A stretch of DNA of 42,876 nt from Bacillota bacterium (lineage in GTDB: Bacteria > Bacillota > Clostridia > Lachnospirales > Lachnospiraceae). The notes under the pieces are model-generated. The model saw nothing but the letters and a program-made list of their open reading frames with translations. It was not told where the DNA came from and searched no databases. Positions 9,091 through 18,052 of the stretch are shown here, piece after piece. Made by a program: the position numbers and the translations under genes. The DNA lies in the NCBI GenBank assembly GCA_023420935.1, contig JAEZUR010000089.1, positions 1 to 42,876 of the forward strand, read 5' to 3'. How positions within the stretch are numbered: position 1 is the stretch's first letter; every line of letters begins with the position of its first letter.

Positions 9091-9783
9091 ATGTTATATG
9101 GTTTGGATCCAACGTATTATTTAGTTATTATAGGAATGGTGTTATCGTTAGCTGCTTCTGCAAGTGTTAGAACAACTTTTTCCAAGTATTCTAAAGTTAG
9201 AAGCTTATCTGGTTGTACAGGTGCTATGGCAGCGGAACGAATTTTACACCAAGCTGGAATTTACGATGTAAGAATTGAACATATTAGTGGTAATCTAACA
9301 GATCATTATGATCCTAGAAATAAAACCCTTCGACTATCCGATTCTGTTTATGGACAAATGTCAGTTGCGGCAGTAGGTGTGGCAGCGCATGAATGCGGAC
9401 ATGCTATGCAACATGCGAGAGGATATGCACCACTTCATCTTAGAAGTAGCTTAGTACCGGTTGCTAACTTTGCATCAAATGCAGCTTGGCCAATTATTAT
9501 GGCTGGTTTATTTTTTGATGCATTTCGTAGTTTGATTTTAATTGGTATTATTCTATTTTCTGTGGCAGTTCTGTTTCAAATTGTAACCCTACCGGTGGAA
9601 TTTAATGCATCACGTCGTGCTGTTAGAATCTTAAGTGATACTGGAATTTTATATCAGGATGAAGTAAAACAAACAAAAAAAGTACTTCGAGCAGCAGCAT
9701 TAACCTATGTGGCAGCAGCGGCAGCTTCCATATTACAGCTAATTAGGCTTATACTTATTTTTGGAGGAAGAAACCGTGACTAA
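9091..9783 (+). CDS. YugP-like zinc metallopeptidase (membrane protein)
   Basis: The 230-residue protein has an N-terminal hydrophobic segment (about 8-24), a zincin-type HExxH motif (HECGH, 100-104) and two or three further membrane segments in the C-terminal half. This pattern matches the YugP / 'zinc_peptidase_2' family of membrane-anchored putative peptidases, whose substrate is unknown. The start at ATG 9091 has TTAGGAGTG upstream. Its last codons overlap the start of rsmB, which points to translational coupling. I recall related clostridial operons with a metallopeptidase in the same position, which suggests a real link to the operon, but no specific role can be read from the sequence. 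Confidence 0.85.
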   Translation: MLYGLDPTYYLVIIGMVLSLAASASVRTTFSKYSKVRSLSGCTGAMAAERILHQAGIYDVRIEHISGNLTDHYDPRNKTLRLSDSVYGQMSVAAVGVAAHECGHAMQHARGYAPLHLRSSLVPVANFASNAAWPIIMAGLFFDAFRSLILIGIILFSVAVLFQIVTLPVEFNASRRAVRILSDTGILYQDEVKQTKKVLRAAALTYVAAAAASILQLIRLILIFGGRNRD

Positions 9784-11158
9784 AGTGAAAACAGATACTT
9801 CCGTGAACATTCGTGAATTGGTTCTCGGAATTATCATAGAAGTTTTGGAACAAGAACAGTATAGCAGTGCTGTTATTGGCAATACATTAAAAAATTATCA
9901 ATATTTAGAGAAGCAAGACCGTGCCTTTTTATCAAGATTATCAGAAGGAATTATTGAACGTGCCATTGAACTTGATTATTTCATTAATCTATTTTCGAAA
10001 GTAAAAACCAATAAAATGAAACCAATTATTCGCAATTTATTAAGAATGGGCGTTTATCAGATTAAGTATATGGAACAAGTTCCAGACAGTGCAGCTTGTA
10101 ATGAAGCGGTTAAACTGGCGAAGAAAAAAGGTTTTCAAACACTATCCGGTTTTGTAAATGGAATACTTCGTAATGTAAGTAGAAATCTCGATCAGATTCA
10201 GTATCCTTTGGAAGAAAAGGAACCAAAGAGGTATTTAAGTATTTTATACTCTATGCCAGAATGGTTAATCGAACATTGGATGAGAGAATTTCCTTATGAA
10301 ACGGTGAAGTGTATCGTAGAGGCATCCCTAGAAGAGAAACCATTAAGCATACGTGGGAATTTGGAAAAGACTACAATGGTAGAACTGGAAAAAATGCTCA
10401 CTAATGAAGAAATTCAGGTTCAACCGGGACATTATCTAACCAATGCTAGAATCATTGGAGGATATAACTATTTAAATAAGGTAAAAGCATTTCAAGATGG
10501 TTATTTTCAAGTTCAGGATGAAAGCTCTATGTTAGTTGCCCAAGTTGCTGGAATCAAAGAGAATGATTATATTATTGACGTTTGTGCTGCTCCAGGTGGA
10601 AAAAGCCTTCATGCGGCGGAACTTTTAAAAGGAACTGGATTGGTAAGTGCAAGAGATTTAACGGAACATAAGGTGAGCCTAATACAGGACAACATGAAAA
10701 GGCTTGGATACCATAATATAGAAGCAATCGTTCAAGATGCTACCAAGTTAAGAGAAGAAGATCGAGGTAAAGCAGATATTGTTTTTGCAGACCTACCTTG
10801 TTCAGGACTTGGTGTAATTGGGAAGAAACCAGATATTAAATATAAAATGTCTCAAGAACAAATGGATTCACTGGCTAAACTTCAGAGAGATATCTTATCA
10901 GTGGTTCAGGAATATGTTAAGGAAGATGGTGTTCTAATTTATAGTACCTGTACAATAAATTATAAAGAGAATCTAGAAAATGTGAAATGGTTTGCCAGCG
11001 AATTTTCGTTTGAATTAGAAGATATAAATCCTTATTTGCCGGATTCTTTATATCAAGATAGTACCCAAAATGGATATCTTCAATTGGTACAGGGGATTCA
11101 TCAAACAGATGGATTCTTTCTTGCACGTTTGCGAAAAAGGAAGGTAGGCAATAAATAG
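9776..11158 (+). CDS. rsmB: 16S rRNA (cytosine-967-C5)-methyltransferase RsmB
   Basis: RsmB makes m5C967 in 16S rRNA. The 460-residue protein has an N-terminal NusB-like RNA-binding domain (about 1-140) and a C-terminal SAM-dependent methyltransferase domain. SAM motif I (DVCAAPGGKS) is near 267 and the two catalytic-cysteine motifs, DLPCSG (near 340) and YSTCT (near 390), are present. I take GTG 9776 as the start, because GGAGG at 9763-9767 is 8 bases upstream; the open frame extends further but overlaps that site. It overlaps the metallopeptidase gene by 8 bases. Confidence 0.94.
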   Translation: MTKVKTDTSVNIRELVLGIIIEVLEQEQYSSAVIGNTLKNYQYLEKQDRAFLSRLSEGIIERAIELDYFINLFSKVKTNKMKPIIRNLLRMGVYQIKYMEQVPDSAACNEAVKLAKKKGFQTLSGFVNGILRNVSRNLDQIQYPLEEKEPKRYLSILYSMPEWLIEHWMREFPYETVKCIVEASLEEKPLSIRGNLEKTTMVELEKMLTNEEIQVQPGHYLTNARIIGGYNYLNKVKAFQDGYFQVQDESSMLVAQVAGIKENDYIIDVCAAPGGKSLHAAELLKGTGLVSARDLTEHKVSLIQDNMKRLGYHNIEAIVQDATKLREEDRGKADIVFADLPCSGLGVIGKKPDIKYKMSQEQMDSLAKLQRDILSVVQEYVKEDGVLIYSTCTINYKENLENVKWFASEFSFELEDINPYLPDSLYQDSTQNGYLQLVQGIHQTDGFFLARLRKRKVGNK

Positions 11159-11161
11159 TTT

Positions 11162-12229
11162 ATGATGAACAAAATAGATATTAAATCCTTGAATTTTACT
11201 GAGCTCATGGAATCCATTGCTTTGTTAGGCGAAAAAAGTTTTCGTGCTAAGCAGATATATGAGTGGATTCATAAAAAGCTAGTTGGATCGTTTGATGAAA
11301 TGACAAATTTATCAAAGGATTTAAGGGATAAATTAAAGCAAAATTATTACTTAACACAAACAGAGGTTGTAGATAAACGTACCTCTGCTTCAGATGGGAC
11401 TAGTAAATTTTTATTTAAATTACAAGATAATAGAGTGATTGAGAGTGTGTTAATGAAATATAAACATGGAAATAGTGTATGTATTTCCTCTCAAGTTGGC
11501 TGTCGAATGGGATGCCGTTTCTGTGCTTCGACCTTAGGTGGTTTAGAACGCAATTTAGAACCATCTGAAATGTTATCTCAAATCTATGAGATTCAAAAAA
11601 TATCAGGAGAACGGGTTTCTAATGTAGTAGTTATGGGAACAGGAGAACCATTTGATAATTATCAGAATTTACTAAAATTCATAGCTATGTTATCTGATGA
11701 ACATGGACTTAATATTAGTCAAAGAAATATTACAGTTTCTACCTGTGGTATTGTAGAACGAATTCTAGATTTGGCAGAAGAACAATTACAGATTACATTA
11801 GCAATTTCCTTACATGCGCCCAATGATGCTGTAAGAAAAGAGTTAATGCCGGTGGCGAATAAATATTCAATCGAAAGTATTATCAAAGCGTGCAGATATT
11901 ATTATGAAAAGACAGGTCGCAGAATATCATTTGAATATAGCTTAGTAGAGGGAGTAAATGACAGTGAGTCCTATGCAAAGGAGTTATCTGGCCTTTTAAA
12001 GGGATTAAACTGTCATGTGAATCTAATTCCGGTGAATCCTATCAAAGAACGTAGTTTTAAGCATTCTAAAGCCGAATTTATACAAAATTTCAAATTTATA
12101 CTTGAAAAAAACAAAATTAATGTTACTATTAGAAGAGAAATGGGAAGCGATATTGATGCAGCCTGTGGACAGCTAAGACTTAGCTATGTTAGTAATACAG
12201 AACAAAACAGTAAGGAGGAAGCAGAATGA
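11162..12229 (+). CDS. rlmN: 23S rRNA (adenine-2503-C2)-methyltransferase RlmN
   Basis: RlmN is a radical-SAM enzyme that methylates C2 of A2503 in 23S rRNA and also A37 of some tRNAs. The CxxxCxxC cluster motif (CRMGCRFC) is at about 114-121, and the C-terminal AACGQL region supplies the cysteine that forms the methylated intermediate. The length of 355 residues is normal. Two ATGs in tandem (11162, 11165) could start it; the upstream AAGGTAGG is rather far. The stop overlaps the stp start by four bases (ATGA). Confidence 0.96.
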   Translation: MMNKIDIKSLNFTELMESIALLGEKSFRAKQIYEWIHKKLVGSFDEMTNLSKDLRDKLKQNYYLTQTEVVDKRTSASDGTSKFLFKLQDNRVIESVLMKYKHGNSVCISSQVGCRMGCRFCASTLGGLERNLEPSEMLSQIYEIQKISGERVSNVVVMGTGEPFDNYQNLLKFIAMLSDEHGLNISQRNITVSTCGIVERILDLAEEQLQITLAISLHAPNDAVRKELMPVANKYSIESIIKACRYYYEKTGRRISFEYSLVEGVNDSESYAKELSGLLKGLNCHVNLIPVNPIKERSFKHSKAEFIQNFKFILEKNKINVTIRREMGSDIDAACGQLRLSYVSNTEQNSKEEAE

Positions 12230-12948
12230 AGGCATTTTCAATCACAGATGTTGGCAGGAAGCGAACAATGAATCAGGACTATGTATTTTGCAGTGAAGAT
12301 GCAGTCGGTGTATTCCCCAATCTTTTTATTGTTGCAGACGGTATGGGCGGACATAAAGCTGGAGATTATGCATCCAAGTTCTGCGTGCAAGCAGTTGTTG
12401 ATAGTATAGAGAAGAGCAAATTAATAACTCCGATTGGTGTACTTGAGGAAGCAATTAATACTGCCAATCTTGCTGTATATAAGGAAGCTGCTACAAACAG
12501 TGACTTAGAAGGAATGGGAACTACATTTGTGAGTGCCGTCATATATGATAAGAATCTATATGTGGCTAATATTGGAGACTCGAGATTATATTTAATTAAT
12601 GATAAAGTTTCACAGATAACGGAAGACCATTCTCTAGTAGAAGCAATGGTTAAAACTGGAGAAATTGAGAAAAAAGATGCTAGATTTCATCCAAATAAGA
12701 ATATTATAACCAGAGCACTTGGTACAAATAAAGCAGTTACAGCGGACTTTTTTGAAGTTCAGTTAGAGGATCATGATATTGTGTTATTATGCTCAGATGG
12801 TCTGACTAATATGCTGGAAGATGAAGAAATTAACGAAATTGTGAAATCATATTCAGATGATATAGAAAAAGCAGCAAAGATGTTGGTAGAAAAAGCAAAC
12901 GAAAATGGTGGGAAAGATAATATTGCTATTATTATAGTACAATTATAA
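12226..12948 (+). CDS. stp: PP2C-family serine/threonine phosphatase
   Basis: Stp (PrpC) is the metal-dependent phosphatase that reverses phosphorylation by the PASTA kinase encoded next. The 240-residue protein shows the bacterial PP2C motifs in order: RxxNQD near residue 16, VADGMGGHKAGD near 39, GMGTT near 96, GDSRLYL near 117, LLCSDGLTNML near 188 and GGKDNI near the end. The aspartates that bind two metal ions are intact. The start ATG overlaps the rlmN stop and is preceded by a strong AAGGAGG. Fifteen bases separate it from prkC. Confidence 0.96.
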   Translation: MKAFSITDVGRKRTMNQDYVFCSEDAVGVFPNLFIVADGMGGHKAGDYASKFCVQAVVDSIEKSKLITPIGVLEEAINTANLAVYKEAATNSDLEGMGTTFVSAVIYDKNLYVANIGDSRLYLINDKVSQITEDHSLVEAMVKTGEIEKKDARFHPNKNIITRALGTNKAVTADFFEVQLEDHDIVLLCSDGLTNMLEDEEINEIVKSYSDDIEKAAKMLVEKANENGGKDNIAIIIVQL

Positions 12949-12963
12949 AGGAGAGGTGAAAAG

Positions 12964-15048
12964 ATGATAAAACCAGGCATGTTTATAAGCGACAGATACG
13001 AGATTATTGATAAAGTTGGAACAGGCGGAATGGCAGATGTGTACAAAGCTAGATGCCATAGGCTGAACCGTTTTGTCGCAATCAAAGTGTTAAAGCAAGA
13101 ATATAGTGACGATAAAAAGTTCGTTGCTAAATTTAGAGGAGAGGCGCAGTCAGCCGCAGGTTTATCACATCCGAATATTGTAAATGTTTATGATGTTGGG
13201 GAAGACAATGGGTTATACTATATTGTAATGGAATTAGTTGAGGGTATTACATTAAAGAGCTTTATTGAACGTAAAGGTAAACTGGAAGTAAAAGAAGCCT
13301 TAGGAATTGCCATTCAGATAGCACAAGGAATGGAAGCTGCTCATGATAATCATATTATTCATCGAGATATTAAACCACAGAATATTATTATTTCAAGAGA
13401 GGGAAAGGTAAAAGTTACCGATTTCGGAATTGCGAAAGCTGCTAGTTCCAATACGATCACATCTAATGCTATGGGTTCGGTTCATTATATATCACCGGAA
13501 CAGGCAAGAGGAGGATATAGTGACGAGAAAAGTGATATCTATTCTCTTGGTGTGACATTATATGAAATGATCAGTGGAAAGGTTCCATTTGTCGGAGATA
13601 ATGCGGTATCGGTGGCACTTTCACATATTCAGGAAGAAGCAATTCCATTAAGAAGTTTGGATGCTAGTATTCCATCAAGTGTTGATAAAATTGTTCAAAA
13701 GTGTATGCAAAAGAAACCAGAGAGAAGATATTTAACAGCCTCTTCTTTGATCTCTGATTTAAAACATTCGATTGCTGATCCAAATGGTGATTTTGTAAAA
13801 ATAGCTCCAAATGTGATTAATGATTCACCTACCATTAGTTTATCTGATGACGAAGTAAATCATATTCGTAATGCCTCAAAAGCTGCTCCATATCAGACAA
13901 CAAGAAATACCGGAGCGATTCCAAAAACAAAAGCTGAGGATGAGGATGATGATGATTCTGAAGTGGATCCAAAACTAGAAAAACTCATGTTTGCGGGTGG
14001 AATCACTGCGGCAGTTATATTAGCTATTATTATTATATTTTTAGTAGGTAAAACAATTGGATTCTTTGGTGGCGGAAGCCGTGGTAATGATGATCCACAA
14101 CCTTCTCCTACAGCAGTGGAGTCTATGGATCCTGATGCGTCACCAACTTCAGATGCTGAAGGGTTAGTAGTACCAAGATTAATTGGCAAAACAAGAGAAG
14201 AAGCAGAAGCTGCTCTTGATGCTTTGGGATTACAACCAAGATTTACAGAAGCACCATCGGATCTATTCCCAGAAGGTCAAGTAACGAACCAGACTCCAGA
14301 ACAAGATACTCCAATTGAAGAAGGGGAATTTGTTGATGTTGTAATCAGCAGTGGATCTGAAGCGTTTAGTATGCCAGATATATACGGAAAACCAAAGAAT
14401 GAAGCAGATACTGCTTTAGTAGATGCAGGATTAGTCATCTCAGAACATCCATATGAATATAACGATGAGGTAGAAGTGGACTGTGTTATTCGTACGGATC
14501 CAGCAAGAGGAAGCAGTGTAAGCAAAGGTGACAGTGTCAAAGTAATTTTAAGTAAAGGACCAGAAAAGAAAATGGTGCTCGTACCTGATTTATCTAATTG
14601 TACAGAGGCAGAAGCAATTAGTAAATTAAAAACAGCTGGATTAAGTAAAGGTAAAATCACTTATACTTATTCAAATAAAGTTGAAAAAGATCTAGTAATT
14701 AGTCAAAGTGAAACTGTGAATAACGAAGTTGAGAAAGGTTCCAAGATTGACTTTTCTATTAGCTTAGGACCAGAAGAAGTTGCTACCACATATAAATACT
14801 ATGGATCTGTTACAATTAATTTTAATCCATTTGAGTATGAAGACGAAGAAGGTACAATTAAGCTTGTTTTATCTCAGAATGGTAAGAAAAAAGTTGTATA
14901 TGAATCGGTAGAAGATATGAGTAGTTTTCCACTTAATGTTGATGGTATTCAAGGCTATAGTGAGTCGGATGGAACGATTACTATGTATTTAGACGATGTT
15001 TTAGTTGGTGATACGTATGCCATTTCTTTCACTAAGGTAGAGGAATAA
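12964..15048 (+). CDS. prkC: PASTA-domain serine/threonine protein kinase
   Basis: This is a membrane-anchored Hanks-type kinase that senses cell-wall fragments and controls growth, division and, in Bacillus, spore germination. Of 694 residues, about 10-275 are the kinase domain: glycine loop GTGGMADVY from 19, catalytic lysine K41, HRD with D135, DFG at 153-155 and the activation loop to SPEQARG. A linker with an acidic stretch precedes one transmembrane helix (about 341-368). Three PASTA repeats follow (starting near 400, 466 and 537). A further 90-residue C-terminal beta-rich domain of unknown type ends the protein, beyond the usual PASTA-only ectodomain. A one-base stop/start overlap links it to rsgA, whose Bacillus homologue CpgA is a known PrkC substrate. 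Confidence 0.96.
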   Translation: MIKPGMFISDRYEIIDKVGTGGMADVYKARCHRLNRFVAIKVLKQEYSDDKKFVAKFRGEAQSAAGLSHPNIVNVYDVGEDNGLYYIVMELVEGITLKSFIERKGKLEVKEALGIAIQIAQGMEAAHDNHIIHRDIKPQNIIISREGKVKVTDFGIAKAASSNTITSNAMGSVHYISPEQARGGYSDEKSDIYSLGVTLYEMISGKVPFVGDNAVSVALSHIQEEAIPLRSLDASIPSSVDKIVQKCMQKKPERRYLTASSLISDLKHSIADPNGDFVKIAPNVINDSPTISLSDDEVNHIRNASKAAPYQTTRNTGAIPKTKAEDEDDDDSEVDPKLEKLMFAGGITAAVILAIIIIFLVGKTIGFFGGGSRGNDDPQPSPTAVESMDPDASPTSDAEGLVVPRLIGKTREEAEAALDALGLQPRFTEAPSDLFPEGQVTNQTPEQDTPIEEGEFVDVVISSGSEAFSMPDIYGKPKNEADTALVDAGLVISEHPYEYNDEVEVDCVIRTDPARGSSVSKGDSVKVILSKGPEKKMVLVPDLSNCTEAEAISKLKTAGLSKGKITYTYSNKVEKDLVISQSETVNNEVEKGSKIDFSISLGPEEVATTYKYYGSVTINFNPFEYEDEEGTIKLVLSQNGKKKVVYESVEDMSSFPLNVDGIQGYSESDGTITMYLDDVLVGDTYAISFTKVEE

Positions 15049-15929
15049 TGCAAGGAAAGATTATAAAAGGTATTGCAGGATTTTATTACATTCACACACT
15101 GGATAATCAAGTGTATGAATGTAAGGCCAAAGGTATTTTTAGAAATCAAAACATTAAACCCCTTGTTGGGGATAATGTTTTGATTGATATAATCGATGAA
15201 CAGAAAAAAGTAGGCAATATGACAAAGATCTTAGAACGCAGCAACGAGTTAATTCGCCCTGCCGTTTCCAATATAGATCAAGCCATTGTTATTTTTGCTG
15301 CAGCAAAACCAGCTCCCAATCTCAATCTATTGGACCGTTTCTTAATTATGATGGAAAGACAGAATGTGGAGACGATCATCTGTTTTAATAAAAGGGATTT
15401 AGTATCAGAGGAAGAAATCAAATATTTAGAGGATATTTATGCAACTTGTGGTTATCAAGTGATTTTTGCCAGTGCATACACTAAAACTGGTATGGATCAG
15501 ATTAAAGAAATAATATTAAATAAAACAACAGTGTTGGCAGGTCCCTCAGGCGTTGGGAAGTCTTCCATCATTAATCTAATACAGCCGGAAGCTAATATGG
15601 AGACCGGCTGTATTAGTACGAAAATAGATAGAGGTAAACATACGACTAGGCACTCAGAATTGTTTTGTGTTGAAAATAATACCTATATTATGGACACGCC
15701 TGGATTTAGTTCGCTCTATACCAATGATATGGAGAAAGAGGAATTAAAAGATTATTTTCCTGAGTTTCATGAATTGGAAGGAACTTGTAGGTTTCAGGGT
15801 TGTGTACATGTAAATGAACCGGATTGTGCAGTAAAGACTGCACTTGCCAATGGAATCATTCGTACCAATCGCTATGAAAACTATGTTGCTATATACAATG
15901 AATTAAAAGATCATAAAAAATACAAATAG
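15048..15929 (+). CDS. rsgA: Small ribosomal subunit biogenesis GTPase RsgA
   Basis: RsgA is a late-acting 30S assembly GTPase with circularly permuted motifs, and that order is seen here in 293 residues. An OB-fold N-terminus is followed by G4 NKRD at 114-117, then G1 GPSGVGKSS at 165-173, then G3 DTPG at 216-219. The C-terminal zinc site uses C247, C252, H254 and C260. The ATG uses the last base of the prkC stop codon (TAATG), a sign of translational coupling to the kinase. Confidence 0.97.
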   Translation: MQGKIIKGIAGFYYIHTLDNQVYECKAKGIFRNQNIKPLVGDNVLIDIIDEQKKVGNMTKILERSNELIRPAVSNIDQAIVIFAAAKPAPNLNLLDRFLIMMERQNVETIICFNKRDLVSEEEIKYLEDIYATCGYQVIFASAYTKTGMDQIKEIILNKTTVLAGPSGVGKSSIINLIQPEANMETGCISTKIDRGKHTTRHSELFCVENNTYIMDTPGFSSLYTNDMEKEELKDYFPEFHELEGTCRFQGCVHVNEPDCAVKTALANGIIRTNRYENYVAIYNELKDHKKYK

Positions 15930-15965
15930 TATTTGTTTGTTATCAGAAAGGAAAAGGGTTTGCTT

Positions 15966-16652
15966 ATGTTAAAATTAGCGCCATCTATTCTTGCAGCAGA
16001 TTTTGCAAATTTAGGAAGAGATGTGAAGGCAATTGATATAGGGGGAGCAGACTATGTACACATTGATGTAATGGATGGTGCATTTGTACCTAGTATATCA
16101 TTTGGGGTGCCAATCATTAAGTCAATTAGAGAGATCACAGATTGTTTTTTTGACGTCCATCTAATGGTGGAAGAACCAATCAGATATATCGAGGATTTTG
16201 TTAAAGCAGGTGCAGACAGTATTACAATTCATGCTGAAGCATGTAAGCATTTGAATCGAACGATCATGGCAATAAAAGAACTGGGAGCGAAGGCAGCGGT
16301 ATCCTTAAATCCTGCTACTCCATTAGAAGTGTTGGATTATATTCTGGACGAGGTTGATATGGTTCTACTAATGACGGTTAATCCAGGATTTGGAGGACAG
16401 AAATTTATTGAATCCTCCTATGAGAAGATAAAGGCTTTAAGTAAAATGAAACAAGAGAGAAAACTTACATTTGATATTCAGGTAGACGGAGGCATCACGT
16501 GCTCAAATGTAGAACGGGTTATTCTATCAGGAGCTAATGTTATTGTTGCAGGTACAAGTGTATTTTCTGGTGATATTGTGGAAAATATAGCAGCATTTAA
16601 GGAGGTTTTCGAACATGCTACTAACAGAGATGAAACTAGGGAAGTCACTTGA
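15966..16652 (+). CDS. rpe: Ribulose-phosphate 3-epimerase
   Basis: Rpe interconverts ribulose-5-phosphate and xylulose-5-phosphate in the pentose phosphate pathway. The 228-residue TIM barrel begins with the typical LAPSILAADF and contains the metal-binding HIDVMDG, the DVHLM motif, NPGFGGQ and the phosphate-binding DGGI...GTSVF. I start it at ATG 15966, since AGGAAAAGGG at 15948-15957 precedes it and the protein then aligns with family N-termini. The open frame reaches back to a TTG at 15933. Its last 38 bases overlap the next gene. Confidence 0.95.
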   Translation: MLKLAPSILAADFANLGRDVKAIDIGGADYVHIDVMDGAFVPSISFGVPIIKSIREITDCFFDVHLMVEEPIRYIEDFVKAGADSITIHAEACKHLNRTIMAIKELGAKAAVSLNPATPLEVLDYILDEVDMVLLMTVNPGFGGQKFIESSYEKIKALSKMKQERKLTFDIQVDGGITCSNVERVILSGANVIVAGTSVFSGDIVENIAAFKEVFEHATNRDETREVT

Positions 16653-17322
16653 AATCTTTGTTCTTCGTGGAGAATATAAGTTCAGGCTTGTAAGTAAAAT
16701 TGAGGATATTCAAAAAGGTAGAGTTTGTGTCACATTAATTACTGCAAAGACCCATGTGTTTCAGTTTTATCATACTGACCGGATCTCGTTTATTTATAAA
16801 GATGAAAATCGTCTTTGGAATTGGTCTGATGTGATTGGTGGAACAACAGAAATAGATGGATATCAGCTTCATTGTTTTTATACGGATAAGGAAGGTGAAT
16901 CCTATAATCGTAGAAATTCATATCGCGTATTTATTGGAGAAGATATTAAACTTCATTATTACATTACGGCAAGTAATAAAGTGGCAAAAGTTTCTGGTTT
17001 TGAAGAAGTGGATAAAGATATAGAACAAAAGTCAGAAGGCAAAGAAATGAAAGAAATGGTATGCGATGGATTTATTAAAGATTTAAGCGAAAACGGCGCT
17101 GGTATTTTTTCGGACGAACGATTTTCGTTGAAAGATGAAATATCATTTACCATATATTCTGATTTTGGCTCTTTTATTTGTAAAGCAGAGATTGTTCGTG
17201 TTTCACAGGAAAACCATGGAATATATAAACGATTCTATGGTTGCTATTTTACCGAATCGGATCGAAGATTAATCAAGCACTTATTTAAATTACAAAGGCA
17301 GGCTCTTCAAAATAATCGATAA
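16615..17322 (+). CDS. PilZ-domain protein, YcgR-like c-di-GMP receptor
   Basis: The 235-residue protein has an N-terminal YcgR-like beta domain (about 1-95) and a PilZ domain. Both c-di-GMP-binding signatures are intact: RxxxR at R100-R104 and DxSxxG at D156-G161. Proteins of this layout bind cyclic di-GMP and act on flagellar motors or polysaccharide synthesis. The start at ATG 16615 follows AAGGAGG at 8-9 bases and lies inside the end of rpe (38-base overlap), so the two are translationally coupled. No flagellar or cyclase gene is in the window. Its place among wall and translation genes is unusual. The intact motifs make ligand binding likely; the target is unknown. Confidence 0.85.
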   Translation: MLLTEMKLGKSLEIFVLRGEYKFRLVSKIEDIQKGRVCVTLITAKTHVFQFYHTDRISFIYKDENRLWNWSDVIGGTTEIDGYQLHCFYTDKEGESYNRRNSYRVFIGEDIKLHYYITASNKVAKVSGFEEVDKDIEQKSEGKEMKEMVCDGFIKDLSENGAGIFSDERFSLKDEISFTIYSDFGSFICKAEIVRVSQENHGIYKRFYGCYFTESDRRLIKHLFKLQRQALQNNR

Positions 17323-17349
17323 GAAGATGAAAGAGAATGTGGGTATGAG

Positions 17350-18027
17350 ATGAAAGAAAACAATCAAAATATACTTATTATATCAGGAGGTAATCTTGAT
17401 ATATGGTTTTTAGAAACTTATTTACGCTATCACGAATACAATCAAATCATATGTGTAGATGGTGCTTTGTATGTTGCAGATCAATTGAACATGACAATCG
17501 ATTGGTTGGTTGGAGATTTTGATACTGTATCCAACGAACTTCTTCTGAAATATGAAGATATGGTAGAAAAAAATCTGATATCAACGAAGATCAGAAAGTA
17601 CAAACCTGAAAAAGATGCGACAGATACCCAGATTGCCATTGAACTTGCAATGGAATTAGGAGCAAATGAGATTGTTCTGTTGGGAGCAACTGGAACTAGG
17701 TTGGATCATACATTGGGGAATCTAAACTTATTAATGAAACCATTATTGAATGACATAAAAGCATGTATAATCAATGAAAATAACAAAATTTATTTAATAA
17801 ATAAAACTTCCGTTATTAAAAAACAAGAACAATACGGTTCTTATGTTTCTTTGATTCCATTAACAGAACAAGTAACAGAGGTTACTTTGACTGGGTTTAT
17901 ATATCCGTTAACAAATTATATGTTAACAATTGGTGAAAGTATTGGAATTAGCAATGAAATACAGGAAGAGGAAGCTTCCATTACATTAGAAAAAGGAATT
18001 TTAATCGTTGTAGAGTCAAAAGATTGA
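17350..18027 (+). CDS. thiN: Thiamine pyrophosphokinase
   Basis: ThiN transfers pyrophosphate from ATP to thiamine to give the cofactor TPP. The 225-residue protein shows GDFDTVS near 56, the KDATDTQIA motif near 91 and the GATGTRLDHTLGN motif near 115, which together form the catalytic domain; the rest is the C-terminal thiamine-binding beta domain. The start at ATG 17350 has only a weak upstream site. In many Firmicutes thiN follows prkC-rsgA-rpe directly; here the PilZ gene lies between rpe and thiN. Confidence 0.93.
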   Translation: MKENNQNILIISGGNLDIWFLETYLRYHEYNQIICVDGALYVADQLNMTIDWLVGDFDTVSNELLLKYEDMVEKNLISTKIRKYKPEKDATDTQIAIELAMELGANEIVLLGATGTRLDHTLGNLNLLMKPLLNDIKACIINENNKIYLINKTSVIKKQEQYGSYVSLIPLTEQVTEVTLTGFIYPLTNYMLTIGESIGISNEIQEEEASITLEKGILIVVESKD

Positions 18028-18052
18028 CCCACACAGCAGAAAGAGGTTTAAA

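Noticed and set aside
14277..14660. 127-codon minus-strand frame inside prkC
   Set aside because: It is opposite the PASTA-coding part of prkC and is explained by the repeat composition there.
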